A stretch of 64,000 nucleotides of DNA from Streptomyces ruber (GCF_014648075.1 NZ_BMQK01000022.1:44066-108065); one strand, 5' to 3'; positions 52,165 through 61,065 are shown, counted from the first letter of the stretch. Numbers and translations: made by a program. The notes: a model not told the origin generated them from the letters alone.

Positions 52165-53202
52165 CTACCGCCGGGCGTGCAGCGTGAGGTCCACGACCAG
52201 GGCGCGGTGGTCGGTGCCGGCCAGGTCGAGGAAGCGGGCCCGGTGCGCGGCGAAGTCGCGGGACACGAGGACGTGGTCGATCTGCGAGCCCAGCGCCAGG
52301 ACGGTGCGGGCGGTGGGCGCGGGCCAGGTGGGGGTGCGGGACCTCCCGGCGAGCCGGGCGGCGTCGCTCATGCCGGTGTCGAGAAGGCGGCGGAAGGCCG
52401 CGTGGTCCTGGGAGGCGTTGAAGTCACCGGCGAGGATCGTGGGTGTGGCGGTGTCGGCCGCGGCGTACGCGCGCAGGGCGCCGAGCTCGCGGCGCCAGGT
52501 GTCCAGCTGCCCCGGCAGCGGCGGCATCGGGTGGGCGAGCTGGAGCCGTACCCGGTGGCCCGCGACGTCGGCGGTGGCGCCGGGCATGCCCAGGGTGCCG
52601 GGGACACCGGCGGCCGGGGTGAGCCGGTGCCGGCTGAGGAGGAGGGAGCCCTCGGAGCCGTACGACTCGACGGCCCGCCGGTACGGGTAGGAGACGGTGT
52701 CGGCGGCGCCGGTGTCACCGGCGCCGCCGAAGGCCTCGCCGAGCCTCGTCACGCACGTGTACTCGCACTCCGGCACGAACACGATGTCGGGCCGGTGGCG
52801 GCGGATCGCGTCGGCCAGGGCGTCGGCCGCCTGCCCGAACTGCACGTTGGCCGTCAGGACCCGGAGCTCGGCGACGGGGCCGCCGACCGGGTCGCCGGTC
52901 TCCCCGTACGGCGCGGTGAACCACGCGAGCGCCCCGAGGACGACGACGCCCCAGACCGCCCCGGTCCGCCAGCGGGCGAGCGCGGCGAGCAGCAGGGCGG
53001 CGCCCGCGGGGGCGAGGAGCCACGGCAGGAAGGCGAGGAGCTGGGGCACCGGGGTGATGCCGTCGGTGCCGGCGGCGCGGCATCCGACGAGGACGCTCAG
53101 GCCCACGAGCAGCGCTCCCGCGCACCGGGCGGCGACCCGCCGCCCGCGCGTCCGCTTCCGTTCCCCTTCGGCCACCGCCCGCTCGGCCGTCACCGTGTCC
53201 AC
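52165..53202 (-). CDS. Membrane-anchored endonuclease/exonuclease/phosphatase-fold enzyme
   Basis: 345 residues, GTG start. N-terminal TM segments: CAGALLVGLSVLVGCRAAG, LLAFLPWLLAPAGAALLLAA, TGAVWGVVVLGALAWFTAP. The rest is an EEP domain facing out: RVLTANVQFGQAADALADAI, VFVPECEYTC (metal-binding Glu), LAGDFNASQDHAAFRRLLDT, GSQIDHVLVSRDF and GTDHRALVVDLTL (catalytic Asp-His). Similar three-TM EEP proteins are common in Streptomyces; the substrate could be nucleic acid, lipid head group or phosphoinositide and is not known. Confidence 0.87.
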   Translation of the reverse strand: MDTVTAERAVAEGERKRTRGRRVAARCAGALLVGLSVLVGCRAAGTDGITPVPQLLAFLPWLLAPAGAALLLAALARWRTGAVWGVVVLGALAWFTAPYGETGDPVGGPVAELRVLTANVQFGQAADALADAIRRHRPDIVFVPECEYTCVTRLGEAFGGAGDTGAADTVSYPYRRAVESYGSEGSLLLSRHRLTPAAGVPGTLGMPGATADVAGHRVRLQLAHPMPPLPGQLDTWRRELGALRAYAAADTATPTILAGDFNASQDHAAFRRLLDTGMSDAARLAGRSRTPTWPAPTARTVLALGSQIDHVLVSRDFAAHRARFLDLAGTDHRALVVDLTLHARR

Positions 53203-53320
53203 GCCCCGGCCTCCGCCCGCTCGGCCACCGGCCGCCCGCCAAGGGCGTCCCTGTCGAGGACGAGGATCACACGGAGAAGGTTGCGACGGCGCCGGACGGG
53301 GCCGGGCGGGGGCCGCGGTC

Positions 53321-53767
53321 TCACTTGGTCGCGTACGTGTCCCGGGTCGTCAGCAGGGACCAGATGACGAACACGCCGATGGCGATGGAGACCACCGACC
53401 AGACGGGGGCGTACGGCAGGAACAGGAAGTACTCGACGACGTACAGCGCCGCCAGGACGACGCCCACCACGCGCGCCCAGGACGCGCCCTTGAGCAGGCC
53501 GAGGCCGGTCGCGGCGACCAGCACGCCCAGGACCAGGTGGATCCAGCCCCAGGCGGTGAGGCTGAACTCGTACACGTAGTCGCCGATGAACGCGTACACG
53601 GTGTCGCTGGCGATGCCCGCGATGCCGTTCAGGACGCTCAGCACGCCGCTGATCAGCATCAGGACCCCGGCGAACGCGGTGCCGCCGGTCGCCAGGGCCG
53701 AGCCCTTCGAGCGGGCCTGGTGCGGCGGGGCCGAACTCGGTGACGGTGCGGTGGGTTGCTGGGCCAT
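53321..53767 (-). CDS. Four-TM membrane protein (DUF7144-type)
   Basis: 148 residues. After a hydrophilic Pro/Ser N-terminus come four TM segments: GGTAFAGVLMLISGVLSVLN, AWGWIHLVLGVLVAATGLGL, ARVVGVVLAALYVVEYFLFL and PVWSVVSIAIGVFVIWSLLT. The TAWGWIHLVLG and PYAPVWSV signatures match an actinobacterial family I recall as DUF7144, function unknown. It is single-gene. Start ATG 53767. Confidence 0.82.
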   Translation of the reverse strand: MAQQPTAPSPSSAPPHQARSKGSALATGGTAFAGVLMLISGVLSVLNGIAGIASDTVYAFIGDYVYEFSLTAWGWIHLVLGVLVAATGLGLLKGASWARVVGVVLAALYVVEYFLFLPYAPVWSVVSIAIGVFVIWSLLTTRDTYATK

Positions 53768-53928
53768 CAGGGCCTCCTCGGCTTCGACGGCTCGTCCGCA
53801 CGCCCGTGCCGGGGCGGGACCGCACCCGGCGCGAGTCGGTCGGACGAGTCGCGATACGGTCCGAACCGCCTCAGATTACTCGCGGGGGGACGAAACCGCG
53901 CTGCCCTCTTTCGGCCGGACCGCCCGGT

Positions 53929-54888
53929 TCAGATCCGGGCCCGGTCCGGTTCCTCGGGCGGGGCCGGTACGGGCGCCGCGGGCGCGCGCCGGGACCGTCC
54001 GCCGCGGCCCGTGAGCCACGCGCCCAGCGCCACCGCCGCACCGACCACCACCAGCAGCCACGTCACCACGCGCAGCGTCACCGTGAGGGCGTCGTAGACC
54101 GCGGCCACCGCCGCGCGGGACACGTCCGGCGGCAGATCGGTGAGCGTGAGCCGGCGCCCCACGGCCACCGCCAGGCCCAGCGCGGCGCCGCCCAGCGCCG
54201 TACCGACACCCGTCGCGAACAGCGCGCGGCGGCGCCGGGCGGCCGCCAGGACGCCCGCCACGGCCAGCGCGGCGGCCAGCGACGGGAGCCAGAACGCGGT
54301 GAGCTCCAGCACGCGGTACCCCTTCCGGAGCCGGTCCAGGTCGCCCGCCGACAGGACGGTCACCCTGGTGTGCCCGACCGGGATGCGGTGGGCGAACGGC
54401 ACGCCGTCGCGCACGAGCTGCCGTTTGACGCGTTCGGCCACGGGCGCGACGTCGAGCGTCACGGCGCCCCCGCCGTCGCCGCGCACCGCCCGCATCACCG
54501 CGGCGTGCGTGGCCCGGTTCGCCTCGCCCCAGGCCGTGCGGAACGCCTCGGTGCGGGTGAAGGACCGTACGGCCTCGTGCGTGAACGAGCGCACGGGCGC
54601 GTGGAGTGCCGGGGCCACCCGGATCTCCCGCATGATCCCGCTGGTGACCGCTTCCGCGACCGCCTCCCGCACGGCCGGGTCGGCGGCCAGCGGAGCCGTC
54701 GCCGCCGCGTACCGGGCCGGGTCCCCGATGCCGTACGTGGCCCAGCCGGCCAGCGCGCCCAGCGGCGCGAACAGACAGGCGAGGGCGATCAGGACCGGCG
54801 ACAGCAGGCCGGGGACACGTCGGCGCACCCCTTCAGGCAAGACGCGCGGGCCGCGGCGGGCGAGCGGCCGGACCGCGGGTGACTGCAA
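53929..54888 (-). CDS. Membrane protein with extracytoplasmic domain, unknown
   Basis: 319 residues from a TTG at 54888; GTG 54828 would give a shorter but more usual start. TM1 is LLSPVLIALACLFAPLGALA. A long outer region follows with repeated basic/Ala helices (DPAVREAVAEAVTSGIMREI, SFTHEAVRSFTRTEAFRTAW). TM2 is AFWLPSLAAALAVAGVLAAA, TM3 ALFATGVGTALGGAALGLAV, and TM4 TLRVVTWLLVVVGAAVALGA. The tail is Pro/Glu-rich. The layout is that of a conserved actinobacterial integral membrane protein. No named family is certain. Confidence 0.7.
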   Translation of the reverse strand: MQSPAVRPLARRGPRVLPEGVRRRVPGLLSPVLIALACLFAPLGALAGWATYGIGDPARYAAATAPLAADPAVREAVAEAVTSGIMREIRVAPALHAPVRSFTHEAVRSFTRTEAFRTAWGEANRATHAAVMRAVRGDGGGAVTLDVAPVAERVKRQLVRDGVPFAHRIPVGHTRVTVLSAGDLDRLRKGYRVLELTAFWLPSLAAALAVAGVLAAARRRRALFATGVGTALGGAALGLAVAVGRRLTLTDLPPDVSRAAVAAVYDALTVTLRVVTWLLVVVGAAVALGAWLTGRGGRSRRAPAAPVPAPPEEPDRARI

Positions 54889-54930
54889 ATGGGCGCGGAG
54901 GACAAGCCGAACGGGGCGCGGCGGGCGTGG

Positions 54931-55383
54931 TCAGGTGGTGCGGCGGCCCTCCGCGTTGTCGTGCAGGGTGTACCGGTACCACGCCACGAGGAACACCCCG
55001 ACCCCGATCAGCACCGACTGGAGCGAGGCCCGCAGGACGGTGCCGCCGTTCTGGCTGTAGACGAAGCCGTACGCGAGGGCCGCGAACACCGCCCAGGTCA
55101 CGGCGTGCGGCTCGCGCCGCAGCCGCCGGGCGAGGGTGCGCGCGGCGGCGTACAGGACCACGAACGCGACGGCGCTGACGAAGCCGAGGAGCCAGTTCCC
55201 GGCGGTGATCGGTCCGGCGTCGCGGTCGAGGGCCGCCACCCAGTAGCCGTAGACGAGACCGAGCACCACGGGCCACGCCCAGCGCATGACCGTGTGGACG
55301 CGCTCACCGAAGACGTCCGGCGTCGACGGGGTCCCGGCCGGAAGGCCGCGGCGCGTCCCCGTCGCGTGTGTCGCGTGCGCCAT
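54931..55383 (-). CDS. Four-TM membrane protein, unknown
   Basis: 150 residues from ATG 55383 (GGAG upstream). TM segments: WAWPVVLGLVYGYWVAAL, WLLGFVSAVAFVVLYAAART, HAVTWAVFAALAYGFVYSQN, and LQSVLIGVGVFLVAWYRYTL. Conserved-looking acidic loop DRDAGPITAGN between TM1 and TM2. The hydrophilic N-terminus has the His/Thr-rich MAHATHATGTRRG. Unknown function. It stops 43 bp before the TTG start of the upstream-numbered membrane protein and may be cotranscribed with it. Confidence 0.75.
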   Translation of the reverse strand: MAHATHATGTRRGLPAGTPSTPDVFGERVHTVMRWAWPVVLGLVYGYWVAALDRDAGPITAGNWLLGFVSAVAFVVLYAAARTLARRLRREPHAVTWAVFAALAYGFVYSQNGGTVLRASLQSVLIGVGVFLVAWYRYTLHDNAEGRRTT

Positions 55384-55573
55384 GGGAGCACTCCTCTCTG
55401 TCGTCCCCCGACGTCGCCCCCCGACCTCCAGGGCACACCGGGCGCGAACGGCTGGCAAGTCGGGAAGGTCCGGTTCGCCCGGGAGGGGTGCCTCACGGTC
55501 CCTCCCCGGACATCGCCTGTTCGCACCTGCACCGGTTACCGTGCTGCCGTACGTGATCGATGGGGGAGGAACG

Positions 55574-56863
55574 ATGCCCGGAACCGTCCTGCTGCTCGCG
55601 GCCTCGCCCGCGGGCAAGGGATGCCTGGTGGACGCGGCGTCCGTGCTCCCGGTGCTCGCGGCCGTCGCCCCGCCGGTGCTGGCCGGTGCGGACACCGCGA
55701 ACGTCGTGGAGCTGGCCGACCCGCTGGACCCGCAGGCGGTCCTCACGCGGCTGCGGGCCGCCGCGGGCGCGCCCGGCCCGCTGACCGTCTTCCTCACCGG
55801 GCAGCTCCAGCTCGACCGCCGCCAGCACCTGCCCCACCTCGCGCTCGCCCGCACCACCCCGGCCACCGTCCGCTACACGGGTTTCCCCTGGCACTGGCTC
55901 CGCGAGGAGCTGCGCCTGCGACCGCCGGGCACCACCACGGTCTTCGCCGACCTGCACGCGGACGCCGAGGCGTGGCAGCGCCTGCGCTCCCTGTCCCTGG
56001 ACGCGGGGCCCGCCGTCGCCGTGCACGGGCGTGTCGCCCCGCCCCCGGCGCGCCGCACGGTCGCGCAGCCCTCGTACATGAAGACGGTCGCGACGATCCT
56101 GCGCAGCGGCCACCGCCCGCCGCCCGCGGAGCTCCACCAGCAGGCGCTGACCCGCATCGCGAGCAAGGACCCGAGCACGTACGGAGACGTGGTGCTGTCC
56201 TGGGACGCGACGGCGCCCGCGGGCGGGCCCGGCGTGTTCGGCGGTACGGTGCCCGTGGGCGCCGCGCCCGATCCCACGACACCTCCGGCCCCCGCTGCGG
56301 CGCCTCCCGCGGCCCCGGTCCCCGAGTCCTCGTACGGTTCCGCCGGTCCCCTCCCGCCCCGGCCGGCCCAGCCCCCCGAGCCGGCCGGGACGCCCGGGGA
56401 CACCGATCCCGAACCGGACGGCGACCCGCACGCCGCCATCACCGCCGCCGTCCAGGCGGAGCGTCACGACGAGGCCGACGCGCTCGCCGCACGGTGCGAG
56501 CGGGCCGCGCGGAAGGCGCACGGGCCCGCGTCCGAGGAGGCGCTGCACTGGGCGGAGGTCCGCGCGGACCTCGCGATGCTCGCGGGCGACGCCGTGCGCA
56601 GCTGCCGTACCTGGCTGACGGTCGCCGCCGCGCGGCTGGCCGCGGGGGAGGCCCCGGACGCGGCCGCCGTCGAGACCGCCGTGGACCGGGCCCACCACCA
56701 GTGGGGTCGGGTCGAGGACGTGATGCAGGCCAGCGAACTGGGGGCCGTACTGCTGGAGCTGCGGCGGAAGGTGCCGGGCAAGCGGTCGGGAGCGGTGCGG
56801 CACGTGGAGCGGCGCCTGACGACGTTCGAGGTCGAGACGCAGCTGCTGAGGGCGCTCTCCTGA
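55574..56863 (+). CDS. Hypothetical protein with C-terminal helical repeats
   Basis: 429 residues, ATG 55574 with GGGGGAGGA upstream. The N-terminal 200 residues look like a folded alpha/beta domain (GTVLLLAASPAGKGCLVDAA, LTVFLTGQLQLDRRQHLPHL, TTTVFADLHADAEAWQRLRS, YMKTVATILRSGHRPPPAEL), followed by a Pro-rich linker and a TPR-like helical tail (DEADALAARCERAARKAHGP, EALHWAEVRADLAMLAGDAV, VQAERHDEADALA). I do not recognise it. It lies next to the peptide/XRE-TPR pair, ending 17 bp before the peptide stop on the other strand, so a functional link is possible. Confidence 0.72.
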   Translation: MPGTVLLLAASPAGKGCLVDAASVLPVLAAVAPPVLAGADTANVVELADPLDPQAVLTRLRAAAGAPGPLTVFLTGQLQLDRRQHLPHLALARTTPATVRYTGFPWHWLREELRLRPPGTTTVFADLHADAEAWQRLRSLSLDAGPAVAVHGRVAPPPARRTVAQPSYMKTVATILRSGHRPPPAELHQQALTRIASKDPSTYGDVVLSWDATAPAGGPGVFGGTVPVGAAPDPTTPPAPAAAPPAAPVPESSYGSAGPLPPRPAQPPEPAGTPGDTDPEPDGDPHAAITAAVQAERHDEADALAARCERAARKAHGPASEEALHWAEVRADLAMLAGDAVRSCRTWLTVAAARLAAGEAPDAAAVETAVDRAHHQWGRVEDVMQASELGAVLLELRRKVPGKRSGAVRHVERRLTTFEVETQLLRALS

Positions 56864-56880
56864 GTCGTCGGCCGCCGCGA

Positions 56881-56982
56881 CTACTGCGGCCGTACCGCGT
56901 TCGCCGCGGTGACCAGGGCGGCCACCGCGAGCAGCGCGGCGCCGAGCGGGCGGGCGTGGCGGGTCAGCAGTTGGCGGAGCAC
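56881..56982 (-). CDS. 33-residue hydrophobic peptide, possible signal precursor
   Basis: Too short for routine prediction. GTG 56982 is preceded by GAGG five bases upstream (an in-frame GTG at 56988 is also possible). The product starts MLRQLLTRHARP (basic), then a hydrophobic core LGAALLAVAALV, then TAANAVRPQ. Basic head, hydrophobic core and an A-x-A-like site (ANA) give a signal-peptide layout that would release a very short C-terminal peptide, or else a single-TM micro-protein. It is divergent from an XRE-TPR regulator across 150 bp carrying a TTAA palindrome. Expression is unproven. Confidence 0.6.
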   Translation of the reverse strand: MLRQLLTRHARPLGAALLAVAALVTAANAVRPQ

Positions 56983-57013
56983 GGTCACCTCGCAACGGGA
57001 AGCGGGGACAACG

Positions 57014-57037
57014 GCGTATTAAACGGGCTTAATGCGC
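57014..57037. promoter_or_regulatory. TTAA palindrome between peptide and XRE-TPR genes
   Basis: GCGTATTAA-ACGGGC-TTAATGCGC, arms matching at 8/9. A third TTAA half-site follows at 57041-57044 (GCTTAACG). TTAA is rare in this high-GC DNA, so three copies spaced 10 and 12 bp suggest an operator for the adjacent XRE protein. A short stem CTCTT-AC-AAGAG lies further on (about 57075-57086). Confidence 0.65.
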
Positions 57038-57133
57038 TGCTTAACGTAGGGGCTCCGCGCGTCAACAGCAAGGGCTCTTACAAGAGTTGGAAGAAAGCAC
57101 TGGCACAACCCTGCTTACTGGCATGCTTGAGCC

Positions 57134-58477
57134 ATGCCCGAGCGCGACGACCCGGAGACCATCGGGCGCAGAGTGCAGCAGCTGCGCGCCCAGCGCGGTC
57201 TCACCCAGCGTCAGCTGGCCGAACCGGCCTACACACCCGCCTACATCTCCACCGTCGAGGCCGGGCGGGTGCGCGCCTCCGACGAGGCGCTGCGGCACAT
57301 CGCGGGGCGGCTCGGCGTCGCGTACGAGGAACTGACCACCGGCCGGCCCGCCCACCTCGCCACCGACCTGCGGCTGCGCCTGACCGACGCCCAGCGCACG
57401 CTCGCCACCGGCGAGGCCCGGATCGCGGCCGAGACCTACGCCACGCTCCTGAAGGAGGCCGAGGAGTACGGGCTCGTCGCCGAGCAGGCCGCGGCCCTCC
57501 TCGGACTCGGCGAGTGCGGCCTGGACACGGGCGACCTGACGGCGGCCCTGCGGTACTTCGAACGCGCGGAACGGGCGCTCGGCGACGCACCGCTGCCCGC
57601 CCGCGTCCCCGCGCTGCGCGGCCGGGTGGTCGCCCACTACCTGGCCGGTGAACTCCGGTACGCCTGCTACCTGCTGGAGTCCACGCTCGACGAGCTCAAC
57701 CGCGGCGGACTGCACGACCCCGACGCGCTCCTGCTGCTCTACTCCAGCGCGATCGCCCCGTACATGGACCTGGGCGCCCACGCGCGCGCGGCGCAGGCGG
57801 CCGAGCTCGCCCTGGCGCTCGCGCCCCAGGTACAGGACCCGGCGCTGGTGGCCCGCATGCACCGCCAGGTGGCCCGGACGCTGATCGCCGAGGGCCGGAC
57901 CGCCGAGGCGGACGCCTCCCTGGCCAAGGCGGCCGAGCTGTACCGCCAGCTCCAGATCCGCACCGAACTCGCCAACTGCCACTGGATGCGCGGCTACCTG
58001 TACGCGCAGAACGGCGACCTCGCGCGCGCGGAGAGCGAGCTGCGCGAGGCGCGCACCATGCTGGCGGCCAGGCGCGCCGCGCTCTACAACAGCCAGGTGA
58101 CGGTGGAGCTCGCCGACGTGCTGCACCGGCGCGGCAGGTCGGAGGAGGCCACCGCACTGCTCCACGAGGTGCTCGGCGACCTCTCGCCCGAACGCGGCGC
58201 CGTCCACGCCGCCGCCGCGCACCGCCTGCTCGGCATCATCGCCGAGGACGCCAAGGACACGGAGACCGCCGAGGAGCACTACGTCCGCGCGATGAGCCTG
58301 CTGGAGCGGGCCGGTGCCGCCGGTGACCTGGCCGACCTGTGCCGGCTCCTCGGCGACCTGCTGCGCCGCACCGGCCGGGTGGAGGCGGCGCTGGACGCGT
58401 ACCGGACGGGCCTGGGCCACCGCACGGCACCGGGCACCACGACACTGGGCCCGGCCCCGGCCCAGCCGCCGCTGTGA
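57134..58477 (+). CDS. XRE-type HTH regulator with TPR repeats (RRNPP-like layout)
   Basis: 447 residues. HTH_31/XRE domain at residues 10-65: IGRRVQQLRAQRGLTQRQLA, PAYISTVEAGRVRASDEALR, HIAGRLGVAYEELTTG. From about 80 a series of TPR units: AAETYATLLKEAEEYGLVAE, GDLTAALRYFERAERALGDA, AHARAAQAAELALALAPQVQ, ELREARTMLAARRAALYNSQ, AEEHYVRAMSLLERAGAAGD. No catalytic motif. HTH plus TPR is the layout of peptide-sensing RRNPP regulators (PlcR, Rgg, NprR) known in Firmicutes; here a short hydrophobic peptide is encoded divergently. Start ATG 57134 lacks a clear ribosome site. Confidence 0.87.
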   Translation: MPERDDPETIGRRVQQLRAQRGLTQRQLAEPAYTPAYISTVEAGRVRASDEALRHIAGRLGVAYEELTTGRPAHLATDLRLRLTDAQRTLATGEARIAAETYATLLKEAEEYGLVAEQAAALLGLGECGLDTGDLTAALRYFERAERALGDAPLPARVPALRGRVVAHYLAGELRYACYLLESTLDELNRGGLHDPDALLLLYSSAIAPYMDLGAHARAAQAAELALALAPQVQDPALVARMHRQVARTLIAEGRTAEADASLAKAAELYRQLQIRTELANCHWMRGYLYAQNGDLARAESELREARTMLAARRAALYNSQVTVELADVLHRRGRSEEATALLHEVLGDLSPERGAVHAAAAHRLLGIIAEDAKDTETAEEHYVRAMSLLERAGAAGDLADLCRLLGDLLRRTGRVEAALDAYRTGLGHRTAPGTTTLGPAPAQPPL

Positions 58478-58927
58478 GCCGGACCCTGGACGCCGGGCGT
58501 GCGGGTCCTGTGCGGGGCCACAGGGCCGGCGGCCGGCCTCCGGCACGGACGCGGAGCAGGGACGGCGGACCGCACGCGGTGGGGAGGCACATCCCCACGG
58601 CCCCCGGTCGCACCGGTCACGGGCCGCTGTCCGGCTCCGCGAGCACTTCGCCTCGTGCGCCGTACACAGTGACCGTCGGGGTCGGGCCCCGAGGACGGCC
58701 GGCAGCGTCGGCACCGCGTCCGTAGGACACCCGCGCCGGACTCCTTTCGCTGTCTCCGCGCGTCATTCTCCGCGCGTCGTTCTCCGCGGGCCGTTCTCCG
58801 CGGGCCGTACGCCGTGCCTCCTACGCCGGCCGTGGGAGTCCCTCACTCGTTGGCAGCTCCTTGGCTGGTCGGGGACGGCCGGTGGTGCTGCGGTGGACGA
58901 AACGTCACGTCCTCGAAAGGCCCCGGC
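58478..58927. other. Gene-free region with 14-bp tandem repeats
   Basis: 450 bp without a gene I can support. It contains four near-copies of a 14-bp unit (TCTCCGCGCGTCAT to TCTCCGCGGGCCGT) at 58753-58808. The last two copies are identical. AAAGG before ATG 58928 is the ribosome site of the lipoprotein gene. Confidence 0.6.
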
Positions 58928-59950
58928 ATGCGACGCTCGTACCGTGTTCTCGCCTCGGCGCTCACCGCCGCGGTGCTCCTGGGGGCGGCGGCCTGTGCGC
59001 AGCGCGGGGGCGGCGGCGCGGCCGGGCACCGCACCTCCCCGGCGGACAGGGTGAGCCCCGCCGACCCGCCGTCGGCCGCCTCGACCGTCCCCGCCCTGAC
59101 GGACGCGGGGGCCGCGTCCGCGCTGCTCCGCGCGGGCGATCTCGGAGGCTCCTGGGCCGGTACGGAGGGCGCGGCCACCTGGCGGGACGGGCTGCTCAAG
59201 GGGAAGGCGGACCGCCCGGAGTGCCAGGAGCTGCTCGACGGCGTGTACGCCGAGGACCTGCTGGGCGAGCCCAGCGGCGGCTCGGCGGTCGCGGGCTTCG
59301 ACGACGGCGAGTACGGGGCCCAGCTCCGCCACCACGTGGGCCAGTACAAGGAGACCGCCGTGGACGCGAAACTCGGCCAGGTGCGGGAACTGACCGACGA
59401 GTGCGCGGCGTTCGGCGTCGCCGTCGCGGGCGGGCGGACGACACACGCCGTCGAGGTCGCCCCGTTCGACCTGCCCGGCGCGGGCGACGCGCGCCAGGGT
59501 CTCCGGATGACCGTGGAGGGCGGCGTCGAGGGCGAGGAGGGTCCGCTGACGCTGGACGTCGCCGCCGTGCGCGTCGGGGACGGTGCCGCGTTCCTGACCC
59601 ACGGCGGCCTGTACGGCGTCGACGGCGATACCACCCGCCGGGCCGTCGAACGGGGCGCCCAGCGCCTGAAGGAGGCCCAGGAGGCCCGGCGGACGGGGAG
59701 GTCCCCGGAGGCGGAGGAGGGCGAGAGCCCGGGAGACCAGGAGGGCCCGAGGGAACCGGAGAGCCCGGCGGCCGGGGAGAGCACGGGCGACCAGGAGCGG
59801 AACGAGCAGGAGCAGGAGCAGCAGCAGGGCGGGCAGGACCGGCAGGACGAGCAGCCGGCCGATCAGTTCGACGCCCAGGAGGGCGACGACTGGCAGGACG
59901 ACTGGCAGGACGGCTGGCGGAGCGGGCTGCAGGGCGGGCAGGACGAGTAG
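58928..59950 (+). CDS. Putative lipoprotein with acidic Gln-rich tail
   Basis: 340 residues. Signal MRRSYRVLASALTAAVLLGA followed by AACAQRGGGG, an atypical lipobox (AAAC), so lipid attachment at Cys is probable but not certain. The folded domain (AASALLRAGDLGGSWAGTEG, FDDGEYGAQLRHHVGQYKET, RVGDGAAFLTHGGLYGVDGD) may be a sensor-type domain of the PknH/lipoprotein class seen in actinobacteria. The last 90 residues are Glu/Gln/Asp/Gly-rich with EQEQEQQQGGQDRQDEQP and DDWQDDWQDGW. Exposed on the outer face. Function unknown. Confidence 0.75.
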   Translation: MRRSYRVLASALTAAVLLGAAACAQRGGGGAAGHRTSPADRVSPADPPSAASTVPALTDAGAASALLRAGDLGGSWAGTEGAATWRDGLLKGKADRPECQELLDGVYAEDLLGEPSGGSAVAGFDDGEYGAQLRHHVGQYKETAVDAKLGQVRELTDECAAFGVAVAGGRTTHAVEVAPFDLPGAGDARQGLRMTVEGGVEGEEGPLTLDVAAVRVGDGAAFLTHGGLYGVDGDTTRRAVERGAQRLKEAQEARRTGRSPEAEEGESPGDQEGPREPESPAAGESTGDQERNEQEQEQQQGGQDRQDEQPADQFDAQEGDDWQDDWQDGWRSGLQGGQDE

Positions 59951-60009
59951 CCGGCGTGACGGGCAGCCGGCCGGACCAGTGCGGGGCCTGCCGGCGCGCG
60001 GCCGTCGGA

Positions 60010-61065
60010 TCAGTCCTCCGGCGCCGCCCTCCGCAGGCTCGTGATGCAGGTCGTGAGGGCCTGCTGGAGGGCTTCGAGGCGGTCGAGCATGTCGTCCTCG
60101 TAGATGTCGCCGAGGTCGGCCGCATCCTCGAACGTCAGCTCCTCGAAGACCTTCGTGGCCCGCTGGAGGCTGCTGTAGAACTTCGTGCGGCGCTCCTGGA
60201 CGCGCAGCCCGGGGTCGTCCTCCACGGTCCGCGCGACGAGGGACCTGACGGTGTCGTACGCCTCCGTCACCCACTCGCCGGGGTCCTCGCCGTCGTCCAG
60301 CTCGTCCAGCAGGGACAGCCGGCGCTCCGCCTCGGCCCGCAGCTCGGCCGGCGCGTCGATCGTCCGGCCGGCGGGAGTGCGCACCTGGCCGCTGTCCACG
60401 ATCTGCCGGACGTACCCGACGCGGTCGGCGGAGCGGCTCTCCGTGGCGACCGCCTTCCTCAGCCCGTCGGTGCGCACCACGTCACGGGCCAGCTCCGCCT
60501 GGAGGGACGGGTCCTCCCGCATCCGGTCGAGCAGCGCGGCCCGCGCCGCCTGCGCGGTCGAGGGGTCGGCGAGGATCGCGGCCCGCAGCGCCGTCGGGTT
60601 CTCGGCGACCTCCAGGGCCTTCGTCGGACGGATGCCCTCCGCCTCGGCGGACGCCGTGATCGCGGCGCCCCGGCCGGAGGACGCGCTGGAGCGGGAGGAG
60701 TAGTACGACAGCCAGGCGTCCGCGTCCGGCAGGTCGGTCTCCGCGCCCACGGCGAGCGCCTCGAACTGCGGGACCAGCCCGTCGTCGGCCGCCCTGTCCC
60801 ACGCCCTGTAGTAGCGCATGACCCGCTCCGGGGAGCAGTCGGCGAGCTCCGCGAACTCCTTCGCCGACACCTTCGGCGTCTCCCCGGCCGCCTGCCCGCC
60901 GGGCCGGACGCTGCGGGCCACCTTCAGCGCGAACGCCCAGCCGCCCGTACGCGCGTACACGCCGAACTCCCGGGCGTCCCGCGCCACCGCCTCGTGCACG
61001 GTGCCGGGGGCCGTCTCCGCGGCGGGCTCGATCCAGTAGCCCTCGTCGGGGACCGTTGCGGTCAA
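60010..61065 (-). CDS. Conserved-looking cytoplasmic protein, unknown
   Basis: 351 residues from TTG 61065, chosen because GGGAGAG lies just upstream; the frame stays open to 61104. No TM. Residues about 60-100 (SAKEFAELADCSPERVMRYY, RAWDRAADDGLVPQFEALAV) look like a helix-turn-helix of the ParB/KorB sort. The rest is helical and charged, with RTKFYSSLQRATKVFEELTF and DDMLDRLEALQQALTTCITS near the end. It may be DNA-binding, but I cannot name a family. Single gene between a lipoprotein and a two-component system. Confidence 0.68.
   Translation of the reverse strand: MTATVPDEGYWIEPAAETAPGTVHEAVARDAREFGVYARTGGWAFALKVARSVRPGGQAAGETPKVSAKEFAELADCSPERVMRYYRAWDRAADDGLVPQFEALAVGAETDLPDADAWLSYYSSRSSASSGRGAAITASAEAEGIRPTKALEVAENPTALRAAILADPSTAQAARAALLDRMREDPSLQAELARDVVRTDGLRKAVATESRSADRVGYVRQIVDSGQVRTPAGRTIDAPAELRAEAERRLSLLDELDDGEDPGEWVTEAYDTVRSLVARTVEDDPGLRVQERRTKFYSSLQRATKVFEELTFEDAADLGDIYEDDMLDRLEALQQALTTCITSLRRAAPED

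Noticed and set aside
53740..54882. Plus-strand frame of 380 codons across the membrane protein genes.
   Set aside because: Arg/Gly/His-rich composition of a shadow frame; the minus-strand genes have clear membrane segments.
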